From contig JAACJU010000001.1 of the NCBI GenBank assembly GCA_021378565.1, forward strand, positions 409,988 through 473,987: a DNA stretch of 64,000 nucleotides. The letters run 5' to 3'. The position numbers were made by a program, and so were the translations under genes. How positions within the stretch are numbered: the stretch's first letter is position 1; each line of letters starts with the position of its first letter. A model generated the notes under the pieces. It worked only from the letters and a program-made list of their open reading frames with translations. It searched no databases and had not been told where the DNA came from. Positions 46,175 to 53,534 of the stretch are shown piece after piece. The stretch is from Arcobacter sp. LC1. Its GTDB lineage: Bacteria > Campylobacterota > Campylobacteria > Campylobacterales > Arcobacteraceae.

Positions 46175-46870
46175 TTAAGGCTCAAATTTACTAGCTTGAC
46201 TATCTGTAATTTTAAAAAGTCTAGATGTAGCGTTATAATCACTAAAGATTAATAATACATTTGATCTTTTTATCGTATTTTTATCAACAATATTATGTTT
46301 ATTATCAACAAGCTTACCATCTATTACATTTAAATATATATAAGATTTTCCAGTTTTTGAAAAATAAATTGAACCATCACTAAATGAATGAGCACCATCT
46401 ACATCATGAATATTTATACATTGATATTCTATTTTATCAGATATAATATTTTGATATGTACATTTTGTTTCTTGTAGTAAGTCCTTAACATCATAATGAA
46501 CAATATTGCCATCATGCGTATCAACAGCTTCGCCTGCGACATTATCTACATTAGTAATATTTGATGATTTAATTGTTAAAAGATTGACATTATTAGCATA
46601 TATTGGTTTTTCATTTTCTCCTTCTATTTCAAGGCTACCATTACTTATAGGTTTCCATTTAAATGTAAGAATTTTCCCATCTTTGCTTTGATTAAAATCA
46701 ATATGTTGAACATCATCTATTATAGGATAGCTAGTATTTGAGTCGCTACTGCCATCATCAAAATCATCATTATTGTTATTATTGCTAGAACTATCATCTC
46801 CACTACTACAAGCACTTAAAAATAGTACCATTAAAGAAGTGAAAAATATTAGGCTTTTAAAACTTTTCAT
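46175..46870 (-). CDS. Lipoprotein, paralog of the one at 47340 (copy 1)
   Basis: 231 residues. A signal with lipobox LSACSSGDD (Cys at about 21) is followed by an acidic Ser/Asn/Asp-rich linker and a beta-rich domain (HIDFNQSKDGKILTFKWKP, SFSDGSIYFSKTGKSYIYLNVIDGKL, NTIKRSNVLLIFSDYNATSRLFKI). It shares the order and many residues with the 47340 protein, including the ends (KFEP and KLEP). I do not recognise the family. Surface or periplasmic lipoprotein of unknown function. Confidence 0.82.
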   Translation of the reverse strand: MKSFKSLIFFTSLMVLFLSACSSGDDSSSNNNNNDDFDDGSSDSNTSYPIIDDVQHIDFNQSKDGKILTFKWKPISNGSLEIEGENEKPIYANNVNLLTIKSSNITNVDNVAGEAVDTHDGNIVHYDVKDLLQETKCTYQNIISDKIEYQCINIHDVDGAHSFSDGSIYFSKTGKSYIYLNVIDGKLVDNKHNIVDKNTIKRSNVLLIFSDYNATSRLFKITDSQASKFEP

Positions 46871-47312
46871 TTTTTATCCTTTCTGTCTTTATTTTTGTAA
46901 TATAGCGAAAATCATTTTTAAAAAATATTAATAAATATAATTAGAAAAATCAATTAATAAACTTAAACTTATATTAAAAATTTGATTGTTTGGTATAAAA
47001 TTTTAGCTACTAGAAAGGTTAAAAATGAAAAATATTTAAATAGATACTTGCCAAATATATGAATTATAGAAAAATAAAAGCCTATTTTTAGGTATATTTA
47101 AATATTTTTTAGATATTTTTTAAATAAAACTTATATTTGAAGTCTTGCTTTAAAAATAAATATCATAAAATAAGAAGATTGTTTTTAATTTTAAATTAAG
47201 TCTTAAAATGAATTTTAAAAAATGTTTTACTAGTTTATTCTATTTTTGGAGTATTGATTAAAATAATAAATTTAGTATTCTAAAATCATAAAATCATAAA
47301 ATACTAAATAAA
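46871..47312. other. 440-bp AT-rich gap between the two lipoprotein genes
   Basis: No open reading frame of note on either strand. Very AT-rich with repeated AAATCATA (47283-47300) before the terminator of the copy-2 gene. The promoter of copy 1 must be here. Confidence 0.5.
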
Positions 47313-47339
47313 TAGTTTTACTTAAAGTAAGTAAAACTA
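47313..47339 (-). terminator. Terminator of lipoprotein copy 2
   Basis: Perfect 12-bp stem TAGTTTTACTTA/TAAGTAAAACTA with a 3-base loop, abutting the stop codon at 47340-47342; T-rich sequence follows on the minus strand. Confidence 0.65.
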
Positions 47340-48008
47340 CTAAGGCTCAAGCTTACTATCTTGATTATCTACTATATCGAAATGATTTGTTTTTGCATCA
47401 AAATTACTAATAGTGAATAATACTTTTGTTCTTTTTATTGTATTATCTTTAATAATATTATGTGATTTTTCATCAATTTTACCATCTAATTCATTAACAT
47501 AAATATAAGTTTCACCCTTTGACAAGATAGTTATATTTCCATCAGTAAATGAATAAGGAGCTAAATTAGTTCTAGATAAATTAGAACACCGATATACTGT
47601 CTTATCTTTCGTAGAAAATTCAATAGCAATAGCGCATTCTGTTGTTTGAAGATTTGTATTATAAACAGTTGTACTACTATCTTGTGTAGTAACAACAGGT
47701 TCGCCCATAACACTGCCTACTTCAGAATTATTAGGTGTCTTAGTCGTTAAAAGATCAACTGCATGAGCTTGTCTTTTTCCATCAGCTGAATCAACTCTTC
47801 CTTCATTTGTAGGTTTCCAAGTAAATGTCAAAATCGTTCCCTTATTTGTTACGGCACATTTTACATGTCGCACATCCATTGCAGGATATACAACACCATC
47901 ACCGCCACTACTAGAATCATTATTAGAGCCATCATCATCGCTACTACAAGCACTAAATAACAATAGCATTAGAGAAGTTAAAAATACTAAACTTTTATAT
48001 TTTTTCAT
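47340..48008 (-). CDS. Lipoprotein, paralog of the one at 46175 (copy 2)
   Basis: 222 residues. I start at 48008 (MKKYKSLVFLTSL) because AAGGATGG lies 7 bp upstream and overlaps the earlier ATG at 48017. Lipobox FSACSSDDD, an acidic linker, then a domain with the same blocks as copy 1 (KGTILTFTWKPTNEGR, SFTDGNITILSKGETYIYVNELDGKI, NTIKRTKVLFTISNFDAKTNHFDIVD). The pair is a tandem duplication; the conserved blocks show both are likely real. Function unknown. Confidence 0.82.
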   Translation of the reverse strand: MKKYKSLVFLTSLMLLLFSACSSDDDGSNNDSSSGGDGVVYPAMDVRHVKCAVTNKGTILTFTWKPTNEGRVDSADGKRQAHAVDLLTTKTPNNSEVGSVMGEPVVTTQDSSTTVYNTNLQTTECAIAIEFSTKDKTVYRCSNLSRTNLAPYSFTDGNITILSKGETYIYVNELDGKIDEKSHNIIKDNTIKRTKVLFTISNFDAKTNHFDIVDNQDSKLEP

Positions 48009-48252
48009 TATTTCCATCCTTATTTTGAATAATATCTATAATGTATCAAAAATGGATTATAAAAAATGTTAATAAAATGGTTTTAGAAAATTTATTAATT
48101 TACTTGTAATTATCCTAATAATAAATTGATTAAGATATATAGAAATGGTTTTGAAGCACTGAAAAAGTTATGATAAAAATGCATAAATAAAAATAATCGA
48201 AATAAAAATTTAGCAAATCTTTATCTAATTCTTTTAGCTTAATAATATATTA

Positions 48253-48783
48253 CTAAATTTTTTTTAGATAATACGCTATGCCAAAAACCATAAGCAAAAT
48301 AAGCCCAAGCCCAAAATATTTAAAATCGCTACTAAGCCCTGAAACACTTGCACCAAGATAATAAAAAACCCAGCCAATAAGCAAAGTCCACAAAATCGTA
48401 GCCAATAAATTATAAACTATAAATTTTTTGCTTGAATACTCAGTTAACCCAATAAGCAAGGGGATAAGAGTCTTGATACCATAAATATATTTTTGTAAGA
48501 TTATCGCAAAAGAGCCAAATTTAAACATAAGATTTTCTGTTTTAGCCACATGTTTTTGGTATTTTCCTAAAAGATTGTTTGCGTAAGTTTTGTTGTATCT
48601 TGCAAGTAAAAAAAGCACTTCATCGCCTATAAAATTTGCAATTCCAGCCACGACCAAAGAAGTACTAAAATCAATTTGCCCTGAAGCACTTAAGACACAA
48701 GCTGTCGCAAGAGCTACAAATCCTCCTCCAAAAGAGTAAAAAAATAATATAATATATCCCCAATCTTTGATAAGTGCTTCCAA
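48253..48783 (-). CDS. DedA-family membrane protein
   Basis: 176 residues, four to five membrane spans. Visible family features: GGGFVALATACVLSASGQIDF, DEVLFLLARYNKTYANNLLGKYQKHV and the FGSFAIILQKYIYGIKTLIPLLIGLTEY block. DedA proteins act in undecaprenyl-phosphate or phospholipid flipping. No operon partner; a 384-bp gap lies upstream. Confidence 0.9.
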   Translation of the reverse strand: MEALIKDWGYIILFFYSFGGGFVALATACVLSASGQIDFSTSLVVAGIANFIGDEVLFLLARYNKTYANNLLGKYQKHVAKTENLMFKFGSFAIILQKYIYGIKTLIPLLIGLTEYSSKKFIVYNLLATILWTLLIGWVFYYLGASVSGLSSDFKYFGLGLILLMVFGIAYYLKKI

Positions 48784-48851
48784 ATTTTTCCTTTGTTTTA
48801 ATTTTAGATTCTACAAAACTTTACTAAAATTTATACTTAGGAAGAAAATGT

Positions 48852-48953
48852 ATGTTTTTAGCTTTAAGACTTTGGCTAAAAAATAAAATTTGGGCATATT
48901 TTTCGCTAATAATAATTTTTTTCCAAATTCTTTTGAATTTCATTTTTATTTAA
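48852..48953 (+). CDS. 33-residue hydrophobic peptide, tentative
   Basis: Reads MFLALRLWLKNK, then a membrane-like stretch IWAYFSLIIIFFQILLNF. AGGAAG lies 8 bp upstream. It is short, basic-hydrophobic and alone, like toxins of type I systems in Helicobacter and Campylobacter. No homology can be claimed. It may simply be chance in AT-rich DNA. Confidence 0.25.
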   Translation: MFLALRLWLKNKIWAYFSLIIIFFQILLNFIFI

Positions 48954-48974
48954 GACTATTTTTATCCTAATTAG

Positions 48975-48980
48975 CTATGA
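48975..48980 (+). promoter_or_regulatory. -10-like box upstream of the two-hairpin region
   Basis: TATGAT at 48976-48981 within TTAGCTATGATTAG could start a transcript at about 48988. Confidence 0.2.
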
Positions 48981-48987
48981 TTAGTTT

Positions 48988-49090
48988 GTCCCATTATTAT
49001 ATCCAATGAACGCATGATAATATTTTCTCCTCCTTTATACTATCATGCTGACATTCTATTTTGCAAAAGCTATCTTCCTAGCTTTTATGA
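48988..49090 (+). ncRNA. Candidate small RNA with anti-Shine-Dalgarno loop
   Basis: Two perfect hairpins in an intergenic gap: GCATGATA (49012-49019)/TATCATGC (49041-49048) with a 21-base loop holding TCTCCTCCTTT, the exact complement of a strong SD, then AAAAGCTA/TAGCTTTT (49065-49086) with a 6-base loop. A -10-like box precedes. On the minus strand the same loop is AAAGGAGGAGA, and a 14-codon reading frame (MRSLDIIMGQTNHS) follows it, so either strand may be the used one. Confidence 0.3.
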
Positions 49091-49148
49091 ATTTAAAAAC
49101 TTTGGATTTTAATCTTTCTTATTAAGCTTTGCTAAAATAAATTTCATA

Positions 49149-49154
49149 TATAAT
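49149..49154 (+). promoter_or_regulatory. -10 box of the tRNA gene
   Basis: TATAAT 14 bp before the first base of the tRNA. Confidence 0.6.
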
Positions 49155-49167
49155 TCACACTCTTTAT

Positions 49168-49243
49168 GACCCCGTCGTCTAGTGGCCAAGGACATTAGGT
49201 TTTCTTCCTAAGAACGCAGGTTCAACTCCTGCTGGGGTCGCCA
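49168..49243 (+). tRNA. tRNA-Glu (anticodon TTC)
   Basis: 76 bases including an encoded CCA. Acceptor GACCCCG/TGGGGTC (one G-T), a D-arm of tRNA-Glu type (TCGTCTAGTGGCCAAGGAC), anticodon stem TTAGG/CCTAA with loop TTTTCTT giving TTC at 49202-49204, T-arm GCAGG-TTCAACT-CCTGC. Position 37 reads T where a purine, normally A, is expected; this is unusual. No copy of its 3' end was seen within the following 3 kb, so no att duplication is evident. Confidence 0.9.
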
Positions 49244-49426
49244 ATGAATATCCCATGAATACGGCTTTTATCGGCAAAAAAAATATAATAGTAAAATTAA
49301 TATTATTTTAGGTGTCCACTTTGTGGCTATAAATGAACATTTAATTGTGATGAGTGAAGTTATTTATTGTTAGCATAGCTAAGAGTCTAAACCTAGTAAG
49401 ATTAGTGATTGGTGCTTTATATAATT
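49244..49426. other. Gap between tRNA-Glu and the KAP gene
   Basis: 183 bp with no gene. It holds no copy of the tRNA end. Confidence 0.4.
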
Positions 49427-50464
49427 TTATTGTCTTTTAATTTTATATGATTCCATTATTTTTTTTATTTTTAAACTATATCTTTTGTCTTTTTCTAGTT
49501 CTTGAAGCACTCCCATAATTTTTTCAATTACTTTTTCAAAACTTACATTTCCACTAATTCTATTGTCCCAACGAATAAGATTTACTATTTCTTCTAAAAA
49601 AACTGAAGATTCAATCATATATTTTTTATATGTTCCAGCATCTATTATTTCAAGAAATTCAGCTGTATCGTATTCATAATCATTATCTCTAGATTTTATT
49701 AATAGTTCAATTACATCATCGATTTTTGTAATTTTCTCTCGTTTTTTTGCAAGTTTCTTATTTTTTATATAATCTCCCAATTGATTACTATATTTAGAAA
49801 TTTGCTCTAAATTATCAGAAACATAGTCGTCTTTTAAGTCTCCCTTTTCATATATAAAATCTATATATTCTTTTAATTTTTCCGTAATAAATTCTTCAAG
49901 TTCATTTTTATTTTTAATTGCGTTAGTATAATATAAAAAACTGCTTACTCCAATAATATTTACAATATTATTTTCAATTTCCTTTAGAGCAATGAGCATA
50001 TCTTTCACAAAATTTATTTTAGTATAATTTAAATCATAAAAATACTTTTTATTAATATTTTTAATTTTTTCTATTTTAGCATTCATTTTAATATTTTTTA
50101 TTTTATTTTTTATAATTTTACAAAGTTTTATTTTATCTAACATAGAATTTTTTATATAATCATTAACATTATATAAGATTTCTGTAGTTAATATATAAGG
50201 AACTTTGTCTGTATCAATATAATCAAACATTTCCTCATATTCTTGATTTATTTCTATTTTTCCCTGATTTGCTTCACTTAATTTACTAAAATGCTTCTCT
50301 TCAAGATAAGAATTAAGCTTTTCAAGATTAAAAGTAGCATATTTTGAATTTATTGTTGCTAATTCAATAATAGATTTTGCTAATTCATCTCTTATACTCT
50401 TATATTTCTTTGGTAATTTTTCGAAAAATTCAAAATCATTTAAAGCATTTATAACTCTTTTCAT
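49427..50464 (-). CDS. C-terminal part of a KAP-family NTPase, out of frame
   Basis: 345 residues, mostly helical and Lys/Asn/Ile-rich. It begins MKRVINALNDFEFFEKLPKKY, which is the region expected directly after the arm of a KAP NTPase (typical NxRVxKRxINALN). It has no P-loop of its own. The reading frame joins the upstream 259-residue half if the A9 tract at 50487-50495 becomes 8 or 11 bases, giving about 611 residues. By itself it has no SD for its ATG. Either the expression is phase-variable, or it uses slippage, or it is broken. Confidence 0.7.
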   Translation of the reverse strand: MKRVINALNDFEFFEKLPKKYKSIRDELAKSIIELATINSKYATFNLEKLNSYLEEKHFSKLSEANQGKIEINQEYEEMFDYIDTDKVPYILTTEILYNVNDYIKNSMLDKIKLCKIIKNKIKNIKMNAKIEKIKNINKKYFYDLNYTKINFVKDMLIALKEIENNIVNIIGVSSFLYYTNAIKNKNELEEFITEKLKEYIDFIYEKGDLKDDYVSDNLEQISKYSNQLGDYIKNKKLAKKREKITKIDDVIELLIKSRDNDYEYDTAEFLEIIDAGTYKKYMIESSVFLEEIVNLIRWDNRISGNVSFEKVIEKIMGVLQELEKDKRYSLKIKKIMESYKIKRQ

Positions 50465-50483
50465 AACTCTAATATTATTTATA

Positions 50484-51263
50484 TTATTTTTTTTTAAAAT
50501 ATTCTAATGGATATTCCTTAAAACACTTTAAATTGCTGACTGCAATATTATAGGATTGCTCTATTGTGGGTTTATACTGAAGCTCATAATCGATTATTTT
50601 ATCTTTAAAGGTACAAAATATATCTTTGTCATCTCTATGAATTTTATCTTTATTAAAAATCATTATTACTTTACAATTTTTTTGTTCTTTGAACTGTGAA
50701 ATTAATCCTAATATGTCTTTTGTGTCTAGTTTATTGGATTTTCTTTCAAAATCATCGAAACAAATAACAATATTTTTAAAATCACTTTTGGGAATTAAAG
50801 ACATACAAGAAGCAATGTCAATTCCAATAATATTACTTGAACCAAGAATATTTTTTAACTTTTCTTTTACCCTATATCCTTTTGAAACTTGTAAAATAAT
50901 ATCAGTCTCTATCTCTTTTAGTGTCTCTTTTCCAAACAAAGATACATATGCTATTTGTTTATTGTTTTGTTTAAAAAGCTTTTTAGTTATGCTAAAATTA
51001 CAATTTAATAATTTATCTAAATACCAAAATACCTTTTCAAGAGTCAAAAAAGTTTTTTCTAAAAATATACAGCTAGGACAAGAATTTTTTTTAAATTTCT
51101 TTTGGTTCAAATAGTATTTTTTTATAAAATCATTCCAAAAATATGTCTTACCAACTCCCCACTCTCCATTAAGAGCAATAATTAAGCCATCTTCTTGTTT
51201 TTCTAAGATTGCTAATAACAATTTTTCAAACTTATTCTCCAAATATCTCTCCGACTTACTCAA
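50484..51263 (-). CDS. N-terminal part of a KAP-family P-loop NTPase
   Basis: 259 residues. Walker A NGEWGVGKTYFWNDF near 34, a long insert, and Walker B VICFDDFERKSNK near 172, as in KAP NTPases, proteins often tied to phage defence or membrane-associated signalling. It stops just after the A9 tract at FKKK; the C-terminal half follows in another frame. The start is TTG at 51263, after an in-frame TAA; no SD is visible, and a 20-bp perfect palindrome lies immediately upstream. Base composition and lack of conserved neighbours suggest recent acquisition. Confidence 0.82.
   Translation of the reverse strand: MSKSERYLENKFEKLLLAILEKQEDGLIIALNGEWGVGKTYFWNDFIKKYYLNQKKFKKNSCPSCIFLEKTFLTLEKVFWYLDKLLNCNFSITKKLFKQNNKQIAYVSLFGKETLKEIETDIILQVSKGYRVKEKLKNILGSSNIIGIDIASCMSLIPKSDFKNIVICFDDFERKSNKLDTKDILGLISQFKEQKNCKVIMIFNKDKIHRDDKDIFCTFKDKIIDYELQYKPTIEQSYNIAVSNLKCFKEYPLEYFKKK
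50487..50495 (-). repeat. A9 homopolymer tract joining the two halves of the KAP gene
   Basis: Nine A on the minus strand. Codons: TAT TTT AAA AAA AAA TAA ends the first half; 8 or 11 A would read through the 22 bases before the ATG at 50464 into the second half. Confidence 0.85.
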
Positions 51264-51268
51264 ATATT

Positions 51269-51288
51269 TTTGAGTTTATAAACTCAAA
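51269..51288. promoter_or_regulatory. Perfect 20-bp palindrome before the KAP gene
   Basis: TTTGAGTTTA/TAAACTCAAA with no spacer, 5 bp upstream of the KAP start. A third half-like TTTGAGT overlaps the start codon. It could be an operator for a dimeric repressor or fold into a hairpin in the leader. Confidence 0.45.
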
Positions 51289-51960
51289 TCTAAAGATTAT
51301 AAAATATATTAATTCTGCTTTTTAAGCTCCTATGAGCTAAAAACTTTTCTATTTTACCATTTAGTAACTTCACTCACAAGTCCACACTTCCCCATTAAAA
51401 ATTTTATTTACTGTTTATCTAACTTATTTTATTTTCTGCACTTGCTCCATGAGCATCGCCTTGCCTTTGCATACTATTATATTTTATTTAAAGTTTTTCG
51501 TTTATCAGCTACTAACCTGTTAGAAATACCAACTTTATTAGTAACACTAGGTTTATAAGGGCTCGTTTCTACAGTTTAGCGTTATGTGCTTGCTTATCTA
51601 TTGCTAGTATTAGGATTCTCAATAACTATTCCATATTTTCATATAGTTATTTGTCATACATTTAAATTATTATATTCCTTTTGCACTTTGTCCCATTTGA
51701 GCTACTTTATCAGTTATTAAATTTGTTCCAACTTGTTGTGCCTCTGTATTTTCATAAGAGCCATCTTTATTAAATTAGTTTTATGCTTATCGTGTACTCA
51801 ATCATCCATAACTGAATTTTTAGCCTTCCGTAATCAAAGCTCTTAAACTATTTTAAAATTAAATAATATTTGTTATTAATATTAATTTTTATTAATTAAA
51901 TGCTAAGATTAAAAAGAATATGATAAGTGATACTTAAATCTTGTTACATTATGAAGGATT
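51289..51960 (-). pseudogene. Decayed coding DNA, no intact gene
   Basis: About 670 bp with no reading frame longer than a few tens of codons. On the minus strand 51673-51774 gives 34 open codons, FNKDGSYENTEAQQVGT then NLITDKVAQMGQSAKGI, which read like real protein rather than noise, followed by in-frame stops; other short stretches (SVTNKVGISNRLVADK, and QGDAHGASAENK) occur in various frames. These pieces look like the remains of a large secreted or filamentous-haemagglutinin/polymorphic-toxin type protein, but the match is from memory only. Confidence 0.4.
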
Positions 51961-51963
51961 ACT

Positions 51964-52851
51964 ATGTTTAAAGAACGAAAACTAATGAAAGATAAATTGG
52001 TGTCATTTGTTGATTTAGTTGCAAAAGAATTGCCAGACGATATTTATAAAAAAATAAAACTTTTAGAGGCTGAAGAGGATGCAAGTCTTGCAAATGAAAT
52101 ATATTCTTGCATGTCAATAAATATGAAAAGAGCAAAAGAATTAAATCGTCCAATTTGCCAAGATACTGGAGTTTTGCAATTTTATATTCGCGCAGGTTCA
52201 AAATTTCCTTATTTAGCGGACTTAAAAGAATTATTAACTGAGGTTACAAAAGAAGTTACAAAATCTGCACCTTTAAGACCAAATGCAGTTGAAGTGTTTG
52301 ATGAAGTCAACACTGGCAATAATGTAGGAACAAAACTTCCGTGGATTGAATGGGATATTATTGATGATAGTAAAAACCTAGAAATTGAAGTATATATGGC
52401 AGGTGGAGGATGTAGTCTTCCAGGAAGGTCGGTTGTGCTTCCTCCATTGTCAGGTTATGAGGGTGCTGTTCAATTTGTATTTGATACTGTTGTAGAAATG
52501 GGAATCAATGCTTGTCCTCCACTTATAGTAGGAATAGGTATCGGAACGTGCTCTAATACTGCGGCTTCTTTGTCTAAAAAAGCAATGTTAAGACCTATAA
52601 ATACATCAAATCCTCATCCTTTTGCCGCTGAACTTGAAAAGAAAATTGAGGAAGGTCTTAATAACATTAAAATGGGGCCACAAGGCGTCACAGGAAAGAA
52701 AAGTGTACTTGGCGTAAATATCGAGGGTATGGCACATCACCCTTCAACACTAGGCGTGGGAATAACAATTGGTTGCTGGGCAAGCAGACATGGTATTATT
52801 AAATTTGATGAAAACTTTAATTCTGTTATTACAACACACAAGGAAAAATAA
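51964..52851 (+). CDS. ttdA: L(+)-tartrate dehydratase alpha subunit (class I hydro-lyase)
   Basis: 4Fe-4S enzyme subunit. Very close in order to E. coli TtdA: NRPICQDTGVLQF with a cluster Cys, APLRPNAVEVFDEVNTG, EVYMAGGGCSLPGRS with a Cys, GINACPPLIVGIGIGTCSNTA, and HHPSTLGVGITIGCWASRHG. Length 295. SD AAGGA lies 7 bp before the ATG. It pairs with ttdB (stop and start adjacent). Class I fumarases look similar; the beta partner tips the call to tartrate. Confidence 0.9.
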   Translation: MFKERKLMKDKLVSFVDLVAKELPDDIYKKIKLLEAEEDASLANEIYSCMSINMKRAKELNRPICQDTGVLQFYIRAGSKFPYLADLKELLTEVTKEVTKSAPLRPNAVEVFDEVNTGNNVGTKLPWIEWDIIDDSKNLEIEVYMAGGGCSLPGRSVVLPPLSGYEGAVQFVFDTVVEMGINACPPLIVGIGIGTCSNTAASLSKKAMLRPINTSNPHPFAAELEKKIEEGLNNIKMGPQGVTGKKSVLGVNIEGMAHHPSTLGVGITIGCWASRHGIIKFDENFNSVITTHKEK

Positions 52852-53460
52852 ATGAAAAAAGAAATCACAACGCCAATCAAAAATGAAGATATTATTGACC
52901 TTAGAATTGGAGATATTGTTTATCTTACTGGTTATTTGGTTACATGCAGAGATGATGGGCACAGAAGAGTCATAGAAGAAGGAATACTGCCAAAATTTAA
53001 CTTGGAAAATATGGCAATTTTACACGCTGGGCCAATAGTAAAAGAAAATAATGGTTCTTGGGATATGGTTTCAATCGGACCCACAACAAGCAAAAGAATG
53101 GAAAAATACGAATCTGAATTTATTGAAAAAACTAAAATTAAATTCATTATTGGCAAAGGTGGTATGGGAGACAAAACTTCAAAAGCATGCAAAGAACACA
53201 AAGTTATTCATGCTATGTATCCTGGAGGTTGTGCTGTTGTTGCGGCAGAGGAAGTTGAAAAAATCGAAGGCGTAGAATGGGAAGAATTTGGAATGCCTGA
53301 AGCTTTTTGGATAATGAAAGTTAAAAAATTTGGGCCTTTAGTTGTAACAATTGATACAGAAGGCTCCAATCTATTTGAAAAAAATAAAGAAGTTTTTCAA
53401 GAAACAAAAACTAAAGAAATGAAAAAAATGAGTAAATTTATTTCAGATTTTAAACATTAG
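52852..53460 (+). CDS. ttdB: L(+)-tartrate dehydratase beta subunit
   Basis: 202 residues, starting directly after ttdA. It closely follows E. coli TtdB: TTPIKNEDIIDLRIGDIVYLTG, VTCRDDGHRRVIE, ILHAGPIVKENNGSWDMVSIGPTTSKRME, FIIGKGGMGDKT, GMPEAFWIMKVKKFGPLVVTIDTEG. The TtdAB complex turns L-tartrate to oxaloacetate. No tartrate transporter is nearby, and a role as fumarate hydratase is possible. A strong hairpin follows. Confidence 0.9.
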   Translation: MKKEITTPIKNEDIIDLRIGDIVYLTGYLVTCRDDGHRRVIEEGILPKFNLENMAILHAGPIVKENNGSWDMVSIGPTTSKRMEKYESEFIEKTKIKFIIGKGGMGDKTSKACKEHKVIHAMYPGGCAVVAAEEVEKIEGVEWEEFGMPEAFWIMKVKKFGPLVVTIDTEGSNLFEKNKEVFQETKTKEMKKMSKFISDFKH

Positions 53461-53463
53461 AAA

Positions 53464-53491
53464 AATAAGAGAATGATTTTATTCTCTTATT
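53464..53491 (+). terminator. Hairpin after ttdAB
   Basis: Perfect 11-bp stem AATAAGAGAAT/ATTCTCTTATT with a 6-base loop, 3 bp after the ttdB stop. No U tract follows on the plus strand. Confidence 0.55.
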
Positions 53492-53534
53492 AGCAAGGCA
53501 TTTAAAAAATTGTATCAAACTGCCAAGTAAAAAA

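Noticed and set aside
49020..49040. AAAGGAGGAG on the minus strand as SD of a 14-codon gene
   Set aside because: The spacing to ATG is long (about 11-13 bases) and the frame is tiny; kept only as an alternative to the sRNA reading.
49168..51963. tRNA-Glu as an att site of an integrative element
   Set aside because: No direct repeat of the tRNA 3' end and no integrase gene were seen; the accessory region may still have come in by transfer.
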